A DNA stretch of 64,000 bases from Istiophorus platypterus (taxonomy: Eukaryota; Chordata; Actinopteri; Istiophoriformes; Istiophoridae): the NCBI GenBank assembly GCA_016859345.1, contig CM029122.1, positions 12,629,575-12,693,574 of the forward strand. The letters are read 5' to 3'. The notes beneath the pieces were generated by a model, which was given only the letters and a program-made list of their open reading frames with translations, ran no database searches and was not told the origin of the DNA. Shown piece by piece: positions 1-12,661 of this stretch. Position numbers and translations under genes: made by a program. Positions within the stretch are counted from its first letter, which is position 1; each line of letters begins with the position of its first letter.

Positions 1-1837
1 GAAAGCCAACTATAGAGACCTAGCCAGAGAGCTGTCCATCATCATGCATGAGCAAGTGAGTATGGCTGCCGTTTTTGGCAAATGAAGAGAAGAGAGTGCC
101 TTTAATACAATGTTTGATAATGTGACTGATAACGCAGCCTTTGATAACACTATTCTCTGTTTTTCCCTTGTGCTGACATGAGCAGATTGGATGGTAATGC
201 AATGCATCAGAATGCAGTAAAAACTGACTTGTTACCTGTTGGTCAAGCCAGACACTGGCATCTGTTCTCAGATAGTATCCTACATCTTTATGAATATTAA
301 TAACAAACAGGTCTTGATGTTAAAGTCACTCCCTGACCTATCTCATTCGTTTACTTGTGGCATATCAAGAGTACCACAGAAACTGCAATTTGGGCCCCTG
401 TAACACATTTTCACTTTTTTTTATAGCTGATTGAAGCAGAGAAATTAGTACATTAATTTATTGTTGTATTAAGACTGAGTTATTGTAATGTCCTCTATTA
501 TGGCCTACCTAATATTAAAACAAAATTTCCAGCAAATTAAAAAAAAAAGCTTCAGCTAGAATTAGCAAAATCAGAGAATCAAAACAATTTGATCATACGA
601 TTCCGCTGGTTTACAAACTAAACAAAGCTAAAATCCCTCTCTTGATCTCGAAAAGCAGACAATATACGGACGGAGTTATCTGATCAGATCACAGGCCCTA
701 TCGTTACATGGCTGCAATAATTAAAAATTCAGGAAGATATCAGCTCTTATCACAAGTGGCATATATTTCCACTGTCCATGAGGGCAGGTAAACCCTCTTG
801 ATATGGAAACTTAAAACCTACATGTTGTCTCCCTAGTATGAACAGTCCTGACCTAACAGGCTTGACCAACAATCACGTCTGGTCTTATCCCTTTGGGTTG
901 ATGTAAGTTTTTGCATGGGTATGCAGAATGCACTGGATGTATGCATGTACATATACATCATGTATGTGTATGAACACTATGTGTAAAGGTATGTACATGC
1001 ATCTTAAGGTGTGTGCTCAAGCTTTTACTTTTGTTTTTGTATGTGCATACATACATAAATATCTTGTATATTATTTTCTTTTAATGTCATGTGTACTGAG
1101 TGCTTCAACTTATTTGTTTTCTGTTTTTTTTAAGGGATGCTGAGATTCCACCTTAATACTATAATGTACCCTCTTTCCAAGAGTTAGATGAGAAGACTGA
1201 TATCACTCTCGTGCTTTCTCTGGACGATAATATGAAGCTACAACCAATAGCCAGTTAGCATTGCTTAGTACAAAGGATGGAAGCAGGTAGAAGCAGCAAG
1301 CCTGACTCTGTCCAGGGGTAACAAAAACAGCCTACCAGCATCTTTTAAGGTACAAACCCTCCAGTTTAATGGAGGGTTTGTACCAGACTCTTCTTGGTCA
1401 GGAGAAGTCACCAGGCTACAAATAGTCATAGACATATTACCAACCCTAAAACACTGACTTGACATTTTCTACACTGTGGTTTTTATACAGATTTAACAAA
1501 AATGTCACATTTGAATTTTAGAAGCACTGATAAGTGAACTTTTTTATTCTTCTTATTTTTCCTACAGATGTGATATTGATCTTCTCATCTAACTCTCTGC
1601 AAGAAAGCAAATAAGAGTTCTTATATCAAGACATCTCTTAAAACATTCAGGGATCTGAATACCTTATATTTGTTGATATTTCATTCCTCCTCCAAACATT
1701 TTCCCTTTCAGATCAGTCCTGTGGAAGATGGCATGAAGAGCGTTCTTCCAGATTCGCTTCACATCTTTAACGCTATCAGCGGCACGCCGACCAGTGCCAC
1801 CATCCAGGGAATCCCCAGCTCTTCCTCTGTGGTATGA
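1..1837 (+). CDS. dock9: dock9, dedicator of cytokinesis 9 (C-terminal two exons only)
   Basis: Partial gene entering from the left edge. Coding exons 1-55 (donor gtgagt at 56) and 1712-1837 (acceptor ttccctttcag, stop TGA 1835-1837) join in phase 0. Together they encode about 60 residues. The first exon reads NYRDLARELSIIMHEQ, the end of the DHR2 (DOCKER) exchange region. The last exon contains LPDSLHIFNAISGTPTS and ends SSSSVV. That tail is typical of the DOCK-D (zizimin) subfamily and closest to DOCK9, a guanine-nucleotide exchange factor for CDC42 at the plasma membrane. The final S-V-V fits a class I PDZ ligand. The neighbour slc15a1 follows in the same order as at human 13q32, which favours DOCK9 over DOCK10 or DOCK11. 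The a or b teleost duplicate cannot be assigned from this window. Confidence 0.9.
1170..1608. repeat. Inverted-repeat (MITE-like) element in the last dock9 intron
   Basis: The ends are imperfect inverted repeats of about 35 bases. The left end reads agagttagatgagaag (about 1180) and the right end cttctcatctaactct (about 1582). Inside, 1349-1363 and 1370-1384 form a perfect 15-bp palindrome around a 6-base loop. The same terminal motif recurs near 31640, 33020 and 39815, so this is a dispersed family without any visible coding capacity. Confidence 0.6.
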
Positions 1838-2870
1838 TCCTAGCCTGGGTTAACCTCGAGAGAGAGGCTTAGAGCCCCCTATACTTGCCAACGAGGCATG
1901 CCAGTGAAGCCATATTGACACTTCTGCACCGAATCCTGCTTCTCTTCTGTCAGCTCAAAGGGAAACTGACAAAAGCACAGACAGGTCTGACCAGCTCTCA
2001 CCCTTTTCAGTGGACCATAAACAAGGCACTGGACCTTTTAATTTGTACACAAGGCCGGTAACTGTGCTGGGTGAGGCCAATTAAATTTTCCTGGGAGAGC
2101 ACTGAGGTGAGGACTAAGACTTATGGGGACTATGCAGGAGAAATGACAGGACACAGACCCTGCTCTCTGGCCAGATATAATGTGTGATGACAGATCGGTC
2201 TTCTCCTGTACCTGTTTCTACCTGAAAAGACTGGGCAGTTTTTCCATGGAGATATTCCTGTTGGAATCTTTAATATGCATGTTCTCAACAGACCATTTTT
2301 GTTCATTTTGATAATGTTTCACATTGTGTTTTTTATGTACAGTGTTACACTTTTATAAACCACTGTATTGATGTCTTGTTGAACAGTTTATGCTGCATAC
2401 ATTGACACTCATCTCCCTGTACATGAAGTTATATTTCTATGAAAATGCAAATTTGCAAAAGGGCCTCCTATGTTAGCATTCAACCTTAAATCACTTCAAT
2501 GTCTTAGAGTGGAAGAGTTTTTAAATATTTAAAGCCATTGCATACAAAAAGTATATTCCAAGTTGTTTATTAATGTATATAAAAAGGAGTGTGTGCAATA
2601 TTTGCAAAGTATCATGCTGTGTGGGGCTTATACACTGTAAAGAAATGTTCACCTTCTTGCCAAAGCGATGAGGTGTGGATCACGACACTACGCCTACTGT
2701 GGGAGTAATATGAAGCTTTTACCATTTTAGTGTTCATTCAGATGTTCAGGAAATTGTTTTATATTTGGGCAGTAATGGACTTTTTATTTAACACAAATTC
2801 ACTGTTCTGCTGTAAACAGAGATGTTCCTTTATGCTTTTCTTTTAAATAAAATGCACTCATTTCTCTGCA
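1838..2870 (+). other. dock9: dock9 3' UTR and polyadenylation signal
   Basis: About 1 kb of non-coding sequence follows the dock9 stop. AATAAA at 2846-2851 is followed by a T/G-rich stretch, so the cleavage site is probably near 2870. No other hexamer of equal quality was noticed earlier. Confidence 0.65.
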
Positions 2871-3133
2871 CTTGTACTCTAGGCTCCTTATTGATTTACT
2901 CCTTAATCAAATTTTGTTCATGCTTAAATTTGCTTCATGTGTAAAGTTCTTGGGATCTAATACCTTTTATGGGTTTTCGGGGACTGAACACAGTGGACTT
3001 GCCATTTCCTATATCTCATGTCCCCACCCATCATAAAGCAACACAGTCAGCAGTGTGAGACACAGATCAAGGGCTAATAAGAAGCAAATATCACATGAAA
3101 CACTCCCACTGTTACTGCTGAACAGTGAAGGAC
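2871..3133. other. dock9-slc15a1 intergenic gap
   Basis: Short AT-rich spacer between the dock9 poly(A) site and the putative slc15a1 TATA box. No gene, RNA or repeat was recognised in it. It presumably carries the slc15a1 proximal promoter. Confidence 0.5.
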
Positions 3134-3139
3134 TATAAA
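3134..3139 (+). promoter_or_regulatory. slc15a1: Putative slc15a1 TATA box
   Basis: TATAAA at 3134-3139 lies about 30 bases upstream of a GC-richer stretch. That stretch leads to an ATG at 3220 and splice donors at 3227 and 3231. This suits a tissue-restricted gene with a focused start site. The assignment rests only on position. Confidence 0.4.
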
Positions 3140-3219
3140 CTATCCACTGCTCCCGGGAGGAATCTCAAAAGGCACATCCAACGACAGCAAAGGGCAGGCA
3201 GCAGCCTGACTTCGACATT

Positions 3220-6200
3220 ATGACAGGTGGGTTTTTGTGTGTTTTTATACAAATCCACAAAAAGCAAATGTATTCCAATCCTGAAGGCACAGACCCTTGA
3301 GGGCTAAGGCAGAACAAACAAAAAACACTGCACGTTCTTTTTGGTTATTTAAAGTACTTTCACCTTGTGTGCAGATAAGGAGGATCCCAAGAGAGGGAAG
3401 GAGAACAGAGGAACGGTAAAGTACTTTATTCATTTATTTTACTGGATCTTCATGCAGTTTTGGTTTTTTTAATTGTTCAGTGAGACTAAATGATAGAACA
3501 AAGCAACCAGTCTCTCAATATGCCATTCGCTATAACATTGCAATATTATTATGAAGTACTACTTCAGTACAGTTCTGAAGTACTTGTATTTTACTTGAGT
3601 ATTTCCATATAATGCTGCTCCAGTGTATTTCACTAGGAAATGTTATACTTTTTACTACATTTATCTTGTACTTACTTGTTACTTTTCAGATTAAGATTTG
3701 TTCTAAAATATATAATTTTATAAAACATACAAAAGTATGAAAAAAGAAATTTAAATCTGCCCCAATTCTGCCTACTGTATTTAAGTAATGCTTACATTTT
3801 AGTGCATCAAGAAGAATGATCCAATAATATATAACTGCAGGGCCACAATATATTAACTCGTTAAAAGTAGTTCCACCTTCATCAGCTGCAGCATTTAAGT
3901 GATGTGCACAAAGAGTCAGTAATTATAATATTAAATACATTATTCTGAAATGAGCCGTTCTATATAATAGTACTTTAACTTTTGGTACCTTAAGTATGAA
4001 AATACTAATAGAGATATTTTTGTACTTTTACTTATGTCAAATTTTGAATGCAGGACTTTTACTTCTATGTGGAATATTTTATAGTGCTTTATAGTACTTT
4101 ATACTTCAGTAAATTATCTAAATACCTTATCCACCACTGCTAAACACATGCTTCCTTTATCCATCAGAGCAAGGTGGTGTGTGGCTACCCGATCAGCATC
4201 TTCTTCATTGTTGTGAATGAGTTCTGCGAGAGGTTCTCATACTATGGAATGCGAGGTGAGAACATTTCGTTCTGGAATCTAAACCACGTGATCTTATTTG
4301 TAACCATGTCCATCAATTTCTCCTAACAGTCCTACCCGACCATTTCCCCGCCTTCCTACAGGGCCTCCCTAGGGTCAGCCGAGTAAACAAAGAGCCACGT
4401 ATAAACGTACTCTCAGGTTAGGGTTTGGGTTAGGGTTGCGATTTCTTTCCTCCGGTTTTGTAATCAACAGCACTACAATGTTACACAATACAAGCTGTTA
4501 AACATCCAATGCAAACTAAACCTTAAATCTACCTTTACATCTCGATAAACCGGACTTACTTGGTGGATGCAGTCTAACACAACATTACTGTGACAAGCTA
4601 CCTCCATTAAAGTCAATGTTCATTTTTGTTAAAACTCTTTAGAGAGTTTAGTTTTTTTTTTTACTTTGTGGTCATTCAGGTGTTTCTATTATTTTGTCCA
4701 TTATATTTATATAAATGAGGGTAGGTTAAATAATAGTAACACCTCTGTCTATAATACAATACAGTTCAACAATACCACAAACTGCAGCCTTATAGATGAC
4801 CATGGTTTAATCAGCAGCAGGACGATTGTATTAGACTGCAATAGTTTTACCTAATAAAATGGCAAGTGAGACCGTTTTGTTTAATTTGGGGGCCTTGTTG
4901 GATATTTCATGCAGAACATGACTAAACATTTCAGATGTGATACTGTGTGTTAAAGACTGATGACTATATTTGGTAAAATAACCATAAGCCTACATTTTCC
5001 CCGCCTGTCCACAGCTGTGCTTGTGCTGTACTTCAAGTTCTTCTTGCAGTGGGACAATGACTTGGCCACTTCCATCTACCACACCTTTGTGGCCCTCTGC
5101 TACCTTACCCCTATCCTCGGGGCCATTGTGGCTGACTCCTGGCTGGGAAAGTTTAAGTGAGTGACTCACTCAGGTCCCTTTGACATATGCATGAAGGACA
5201 GAATTTTTATACATATGCAAGTGGTTTAAGAGGAGGCCTCTATCTCGGTGGAAATGCTACACAATTTTAGGGTACTGGCACTTCACTTTAGTACTATGAG
5301 TCTACTTCTACTCCAATACATGACAGAAGCAATCGTACACTTTTTACTTCACTAAAGTTATTATACAGATAAAGTTACACAGAACTATACATATTAAGGC
5401 TTTAAATCCTCTGGAGTCCAGGTATTATTTAGTTTTTGACAACTATCTATACATTCATTTCAACAAAGCCCCCCTAGGGTCAATGTAGAAAAAAAAGGCC
5501 ATGTTTGAATCTGTACTCTCAGTTTACAAATCTGTGTGCTCAGTTTATAAACCCAAATCTCAGATTTCTAATCCATGTCCATGTTTAACACCTTTTGAAA
5601 TTGCACATAAATGGTCTACTTTTTTCCAGTGCAAACTCAAGGATAGAAGCAGTAAAATCATCCAATAGCTCAGAAGATTAGAAAGAAGTAAAAAAAAATG
5701 AATACAAAGTTGTGTGGCACAAATTTGTTTTTTCAAATTTCCTTAACCATTAATCATCTCGTGACCCCTCAAATTTATTGCCATCTCTTTTTTTTCTCTC
5801 TCTCTCTAAGGACTATCATCTACTTGTCCATAGTCTATGCAGTTGGCCAGGTTGCCATGGCTATCAGTGCAGTCCATGACATCACTGACACGGACAGAGA
5901 CGGGACAGTAAACAACATGACCTTTCATGTGTGAGTATTATTCTACAATGGAGTCAAAGTCCTGGACATAGCATTTTGGCAGGCAGTTTTCATCACATAT
6001 TTCTACAGAACTCCCTGCTCACCAGTTGTTCTTCTTCACATTCAGTGTGTTGTCCATGGTGGGTCTCTTCCTCATCGCTCTTGGCACAGGTGGCATCAAA
6101 CCCTGTGTGGCTGCCTTTGGTGGAGACCAATTTAATGAGCACCAGGTTAGAGGATTACTTCTTTTCTGCTCCTGTCTTAAGTGGAGTCTTCTCCCCTGAG

Positions 6201-9200
6201 CTATAATCTCTAGAATTGACGACAACATTGAATTTATAATTGCAACATCCATTTTTACTCCATATCATGCCTCCTCTCTACTATCCACCATGAGCTTTGT
6301 TAGTGGCTCTGTGAGGCTTCACTCAGGCACAGCTGGGCTTTGATCTTAATGCTCAAAAACATTAGGATGCTAACATGCCTACAATTAGCAGGTAATGTTT
6401 GGCATGTTCTGCATCTTACTTTATCACATTAGCATACTAACATTTGCTAATTTGCACTAAAATTCATCCTCTGGGAACCAGGAATATCTGTATCATATTT
6501 CATGGTAATTCAGCCAACAGGTGTTGACATACTTCAATTTGGACCAAAGTGGCAGAATGACAACAGACCAACATTGATATCCCTAGAACAATGTTTCTAG
6601 AAAGGCGGGGGAAAAAAAACATTTGTTACTTAACTTAATATCATATACACGGATATTAATCACTTTAGAGTTGGTTACATATCATATCCAGCATTGCACA
6701 TCATGTGTGCAGCACATGGCAGAAGGTCACTGAAGTATTTCTCTGTACAGGATAAGCAAAGGAGAACTTTCTTCTCCATATTCTACCTGTGCATCAACGG
6801 TGGGAGCCTGCTGTCAACCATTATCACTCCAATCCTCAGAGGTAGATATGAGTAGGCTACAAAGTCTATAACAAACAGCGACATAACCATGAGTACAAGT
6901 GATAATCTTTAATAACAGTTTTTGATTATGAGTGAAATCTAAATCATAGTTGAAAAGCAATTGTTTGTCTCCATCTGCAGCTCAGAGCTGTGGCATCTAC
7001 AGTCAACAAAAGTGTTATTCTCTGGCCTTCGGTGTCCCTGCTGCGCTAATGGTGGTTGCACTTGGTATGTTTAAACAAATCTGGAGATTGTAACTCTGTA
7101 CATAAAGCAGAAATGTGAAGGTCGGGTCCATAAAGTGTACACTGATACCAATGTTTTACCTGTGATGTCCCCAACAGTGGTCTTTATCATTGGGAGTGGT
7201 ATGTACTACAAAGCTGAGCCACAGGGAAACATTATTTTGGATGTCTGTAAGTGCATTGGGGTGAGTCTTGTTTACACCATTTGAATCAACACATTTTGAA
7301 TTAACTTGTACCAACAGCGGTTTTGGGTGTTTCTAAAAACATGTCTCAGCTTCACTTTGCTCCTCTCTCAATCAGTTTGCCATTAAAAACCGCTACAAGC
7401 ACAGAAGCAAGAAATACCCAAAGAGGCAGCACTGGATGGATTGGGCTGAGGAAAAATATGATGTATGTTTGAAATCCTCTACATTTCCTTTAATTCTCTA
7501 AAGCGTTTAATATGCTTTTTCTTCAATTAATTAACAGGTGTCTGAATTCTGTCTTTCTGTTATATAGAAACTCCTCATTGCTCAAATCAAAATGGTGCTG
7601 AAGGTCCTCTTTTTATACATCCCACTGCCAATGTTTTGGACCCTATTCGACCAAAAGGTACCTTAATATTACTTTACCTTGTAAAAGGAAGCAACATTGT
7701 TGAGAGTGGGAATTATGCTAAATCTTGAATCTCTTTTAAAGGGTTCTAGATGGACTCTGCAGGCCACCACGATGGATGGAAACTTTGTAAGTTTGGTGAT
7801 AAAACCAAATATAAATATATTTTTACTTAACCAGAGCTATTTGGTCAGGTTCTAATAACTGCTTTGTTTCTGCAGGGTCTACTTGTCATACAGCCTGATC
7901 AGATGCAGGTAAGCTATAAAAGAAAAAAAAAACTTAAGCTTGAACTGATGTATTGCCTTTTATTTGAGAAAATTCCTGAGTGTGCAATTTATGTTTGCGA
8001 AAGACTGTCAACCCCATCCTGATCCTGACTCTGGTGCCAATCATGGACAGCGTAATCTACCCTCTGATCAACAAATGTGGCCTGAACTTTACGTAAGTAT
8101 TACTGAAACTCAGTTAGACAGTCACGATGCATATACTGTACATTATCTATCATTCTTTTAAAGGGTGATTTAATATCTTTATAGGATTATTTAATAACAT
8201 TTACTTTTAGTTCAACAAGTTATTTGATTTCTCCTCGTCAAACTGCATATTGTCTTTTTTACTCTTTGGTTTCTGCATGGATTAAACAAACAGGATACAA
8301 TGTGTTCATTACTTGGCTTTAGAGGGGCTGGTAGTAGAGGGATTTTTATTTTTTTTACCTTTTAAGGCAAAACCAGGCTACCTGTTTCCCTGTTTTTCAG
8401 TCATTGTGCTAAGCTAAGCCAATTGGATGCTGGCTCTAGCTTCATATTTAGCTTACTGCCTTAAGAGTAATATTAATATTCTCATCTAATTTGCACAGAC
8501 AAAGAAAATAAGTGTATTCCCCAAATTGACACACTGTAACTATATAACAATGGAGGAAAGTACTATGAATGAGTGAAAAAGCAGCTACATAGACTGATGT
8601 ACTTCTCAACTTTTCAATACAAGACCAGACTGAATCAGGCCAACAATTATGTTAGCACTGAAAAATGCTGGAATTACAGTGATTTAAAACTTCTTGTATT
8701 AAAATGAAAAAATATAGTGCTGAAATGATGTCAAAATCACTAACAGAGCTTTATGTTAATTCAACAGACCCCTGAAAAGAATGACAGTGGGGATGTTTCT
8801 GGCAGCTATAGCTTTTGTCTGCGCTGGTCTGGTTCAGATTCAAATCGATGTAAGTAGAAAACAATTACTGTGTCCGTCTCTTTATCTGCTGTAAAATACA
8901 CATCAGCCAAAGGATTAATTGTCTTTAACCTCACAATTAAGGTTAAAACTAACTATGCCAACACAAGTGCTACTCTTACAGTTCATAACAAGATCAAGTT
9001 CTCATTTCTAACTTTTTTTTTTTTTTCAGAAAACATTGCCCACCTTCCCATCAACCTCCCAGAGTCAGCTGAAATTAATTAACATGGGCAGAAATCCAGT
9101 CACAGTTAAGTTGCCTGGCAATGATCCACTGATTCTTCCTGCAGCTCAGGTATGTGGGACAAGTTTCAAATTATGTGAATATCAGTTGCATGCAATCTAA

Positions 9201-11719
9201 AACACCACTGTTTATGTATATATATCCTGACCCCAAAGTTCACAGTCTTAGCTATTCCATTGTTTTGCAGGCCAGCGATGAATACTTCACATTTGAAGCA
9301 GGAAACATCAGCATTTCAGTTGGAAACTCTAAAGTGATGAGAACTATTCCCTTGGCTAGTGGACAACGACAAACACTTCTGATTCCCTCAAACATCAGTG
9401 ACCAATGCCTGGTGGTGAGCGTGATGCACAAAATAATGAAAATAAAGACACACAGGGTAAATTAATGGTTAAATTAATCAAAACCCATTGTTTTATTTCC
9501 TCAGATTGATGATTTGACTTCCAAGCCACAAGAAGGCAACAATGCAGTCCGGTAAGATGAATTAAAATTGTTTAAACTGTACCAGGAATACAATTAATTG
9601 ATCATTTGACCAAAATAAAATTAATTATTATTTATTTCAATTGAGTTGTTCAGTCTCTTATCAGGTAAAATATAGAAAAAAATATCTACATGTTAGTTGC
9701 AGCCCTACTCTTTACCTGTAAATTGTTGAATATATGTTTGTTTTATGGACTATTTTTTCTGTGTGTAATGTTTTTGTTCTGTATGTAACAATTTTAGATT
9801 TGTGAATGGAATGAATACAGAAGTGAACATAACAATGACTGCATCAAAGTTTGAACTAATCGAGCCATTTTATTATTCCAACTACTCCCAGATAAAAAGT
9901 GGAAAGTAAGGATTTTCTTCATAACTGATTTGTTGTTTTTATTTTTAAATTATTCATTTTTTGCAAACAATAATACATTTTTCTTCTCTAATGATCAGGG
10001 CCACGTTCACACTACGGAATGGTTCACAGTCATGTGAATATAGCAAAGACTTTGGATATGGAGGTTCATATACTTTCGTTATTCCCAGCACTTTGGACCT
10101 AGGATCAAATGTAAGTTCCACACATGATTTATAATATCATGAATTTCAGTTGGCTGTACAGTGACATCCAGTTGTGTTAAATGTCAGTGCACGTAGTAGG
10201 TTGAACCTTTAAGAGGAAACTCATGCTAAGTCATTTTGTATTTGGTAACAGATTTTGTATTTTATATATTTATTTGTGATTTTACTGAGAAAAATTAAAT
10301 TAGATCTAGCTTTATTCATAAATGATTTGAAAACTCATTTTTGGCCCAGGTGAAAAAAAAAAAACGAATGCGTAAAGGATAAGGATGGAGCGGTCTCTAT
10401 TTTTCTTAATGTGTTAGTAATTGCTCCAGCTAGCAAGTATTGTCTGTACAGACAGAGCCTTTTATATCTTATTCCTCTCCAACACACAGCTCCATTGTTG
10501 TCCAAAAATGTTTTAGAACACATCAATGAGGGTCCACTATTGCACTGGGCAACAAGCTGCTTTGCTAAAATGAACAAGGGCAACAAGGTTTATTATGAGT
10601 CACACCCATACACTCTCCTGGTTCTATGAATATTCCCCAATGAGTATTAATCCGCCATTGGAAAAAGCCCCATACAGATGCATATTTTACTATTTTAGTA
10701 TAGTTTCCTAAAAAGTATCATGCCCAGCTGTTTTAGTAAATCACTGAGCCTTTATAGAAAACAAGGATCACATTATTCAAAAAATACAGTTAGTTTGTAT
10801 AACATAATGTCTGACTAAATATAGACTAAAACTTACCTTTATTTAAATGTACAAACAGGCAAAATATGGAAATATTGTCATTTGTGTTCACTGGCAACTA
10901 TTATAATTATTGCTATTATTATTTCTTTTTTTATTTTAGTGTCAGGAGTCTATTACTGTGGTAGAAGATATCCAGCCCAACTCGGTCTCCATGGCCCTGC
11001 AGATCCCACAGTACTTCTTTATCACCGCTGGTGAAGTGATGTTTTCTGTTACTGGTCTAGAATTCTCCTTCTCACAGGTAAGGTCATAAGTATGAGACAC
11101 GTAGATTAGAATATTTGATTTTCTTTGTCCCCAAACGAAATCATAGTTCTGTATACTGTTCTTTGTTTATGGCTTTGTTGATTTTATGTCCTTTTGTGTC
11201 TTCAAGGCACCCAGTAACATGAAATCAGTGCTGCAAGCAGGCTGGTTGTTTACTGTTGCTGTGGGCAACTTCATTGTACTGATTGTGGCAGAGCTTGCAA
11301 AGATTCCCAAACAGGTAAGAAAGAAATATTCTCACACTAATTAAACTGAAAGCTAATATTCTGTGACTAAAGTGATAAAATATACATTTTTCTATGTGCC
11401 ATGTAATGACTTAATGCATGATCATGCATTGATACCATATTTGTCCCCCTGTCTCTCACATCGTCTTTCAAAGTGGGCAGAGTACATCCTCTTTGCCTCT
11501 CTCCTGGTTGCAGTATGCATCATCTTCTCCATTATGGCCTATTTCTACACCTACACTGATCCTGCAGAAATTGAAGCCCAGTTCAAGAGGAAAGTTGATG
11601 AAGATGATGAGGATGATAAAAACAAGCTACAGTCAGCAGAGCTTGAGATGGTCAAGAGAGACTCAGTTAAAAGTTCAGATGAAGAGGATGAAGCCAAAAA
11701 GTCCAATACATGTCTATAG
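3220..11719 (+). CDS. slc15a1: slc15a1, proton-coupled oligopeptide transporter PEPT1
   Basis: Imports di- and tripeptides with protons across the apical membrane of gut cells (POT/PTR2 family). Exons: 4168-4255, 5015-5156, 5811-5930, 6046-6145, 6751-6841, 6981-7064, 7178-7260, 7376-7462, 7568-7657, 7742-7786, 7876-7908, 8004-8092, 8768-8849, 9030-9149, 9271-9414, 9505-9551, 9798-9905, 9999-10110, 10940-11077, 11207-11314, 11474-11719 (stop TAG). All joins keep frame, giving 718 residues against about 708 in human. Visible: the ExxERF motif (NEFCERFSYYG), the TM1/2 histidine (YHTFVALCYL), the PTR2 signature GTGGIKPCVAAFGGDQF, a large extracellular domain between TM9 and TM10 (exons 9030-10110), and an acidic cytoplasmic tail ending TCL. 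The first coding exon is uncertain. ATG 3220 is in frame only with donor 3231 and acceptor 4169/4170, giving MTGGKVVCGYP; the better donor at 3227 breaks the frame. Confidence 0.93.
3530..4135. repeat. Dispersed teleost repeat (tacttgtattttacttgagt type), slc15a1 intron 1
   Basis: Contains the phrases acttgtattttacttgagta and ttttactacatttatc. I recognise them from a very common percomorph dispersed repeat, and related sequence recurs here at about 5270-5410 and 60015-60440. No coding capacity. It fills most of the first slc15a1 intron. Confidence 0.55.
4350..4440. repeat. Short repeat shared with 5455-5560; ends in a telomere-like stretch
   Basis: The phrase ccctagggtca followed by a gagccacgt/ggccatgtt segment and tctcagttta-like sequence occurs here and again at 5455-5560 in the next slc15a1 intron. 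This copy ends at 4416-4438 in a degenerate stretch resembling three telomeric hexamers. Confidence 0.4.
5270..5410. repeat. Fragment of the tacttgagt-type dispersed repeat, slc15a1 intron 3
   Basis: Carries cactttagtacta, cttctactccaatacatgac and actttttacttcactaaagtta, matching the central part of the family at 3530-4135. Truncated and without coding capacity. Confidence 0.45.
6300..6570. repeat. Dispersed percomorph repeat (gctaacat-rich), slc15a1 intron 5
   Basis: Carries the phrases gatgctaacatgcctaca, agcatactaacatttgctaa, attcatcctctgggaacca and atttcatggtaattcag. These belong to a dispersed repeat seen across percomorph genomes. A second, differently truncated copy lies at 27330-27640 in stk24. 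Confidence 0.55.
8300..8540. repeat. Dispersed repeat (gctaagctaagc type), slc15a1 intron 13
   Basis: Contains a gctaagctaagccaattgg core, gcttcatatttagc and a degenerate ttctcatctaattt end. It matches the family with copies at 31640-33050 and 39655-39880. Decayed, with no coding capacity. Confidence 0.5.
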
Positions 11720-11825
11720 TCTAAAAAAACAGCAGGTTAGATATCCATAATGGTTTATAGCCAGTGTTTAAGATCAAACAATCAGGGAAAATGTACAGTA
11801 ATCCTGCTAGTTTTGTCTATTTGTT

Positions 11826-11863
<38 letters not shown>

Positions 11864-11881
11864 CGCGTGTGTGCGTGCGTG

Positions 11882-11947
<66 letters not shown>

Positions 11948-12155
11948 TTTAAAATATTTTATATTCTAATGGCAAAATGACAATTGTTAGCAAACCATAA
12001 GCCTTAACAAATAGGGCTACAAATTCATATAATGTTAGCTATTATAACAACACCAGATGAATGCTAGATATCATTCAATGTGAAAGTTCTTTTATATTAA
12101 TGTGTGGGTTGTTTTCCAGAAAACAATGAAAATAAATTCTTGCTGTGTGTTTTAT
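11720..12155 (+). other. slc15a1: slc15a1 3' UTR with (TG)n tract and poly(A) signal
   Basis: Follows the TAG at 11717-11719. A roughly 120-base (TG)n tract with TGCG interruptions occupies 11827-11947. AATAAA at 12131-12136 is followed by a TG-rich element, so the transcript probably ends near 12155. Confidence 0.65.
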
Positions 12156-12628
12156 CATTTACAATGTTTGTCTCGAGATCTTCTGTCAAAAAAGAAACAC
12201 TGATCATGTAAAAGCACCCTCCAAACCAGATATAATCTCTTCACCTTGAAAACCTACAGCCTATATATTGCTAAATAATCTTGGTTTCGGCAATAACTGT
12301 GCTTGGCTATTACTGGGTATCCTATATTGACAAAAAAGATCGTAGGGAGGGCTTGGGCCTCTACAACAACAGTCGTTTCCCCGCAGGATCCTGCACTGCA
12401 TCCCTTCCACACAGGCTGCTAAGGGAGCTTTGAACTCCTTAACTGGAATAACTAGATATGCCTATCATCACTTTCCAGCAGTGAAGTTCAAACTTTACCT
12501 TGGGAATTGTAGGTAGACAAAATAATCTTAACTCAAAGTCCACTTGACTGATTTTTCTTGCACTTTCAGCTGCATGTTCCCATCAGTGGATGAAGCCTGG
12601 TCGAATTAATTCTCTTATTCTTATTCTT

Positions 12629-12661
<33 letters not shown>

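Noticed and set aside
4416..4438. Interstitial telomere-like sequence
   Set aside because: Only about three degenerate hexamers, within a short dispersed repeat that recurs at 5455-5560. Too short to suggest a fusion point, and far from the synteny junction.
11750..11980. Cysteine/valine-rich frames in the slc15a1 3' UTR
   Set aside because: Produced by the (TG)n tract; no homology and located after the slc15a1 stop.
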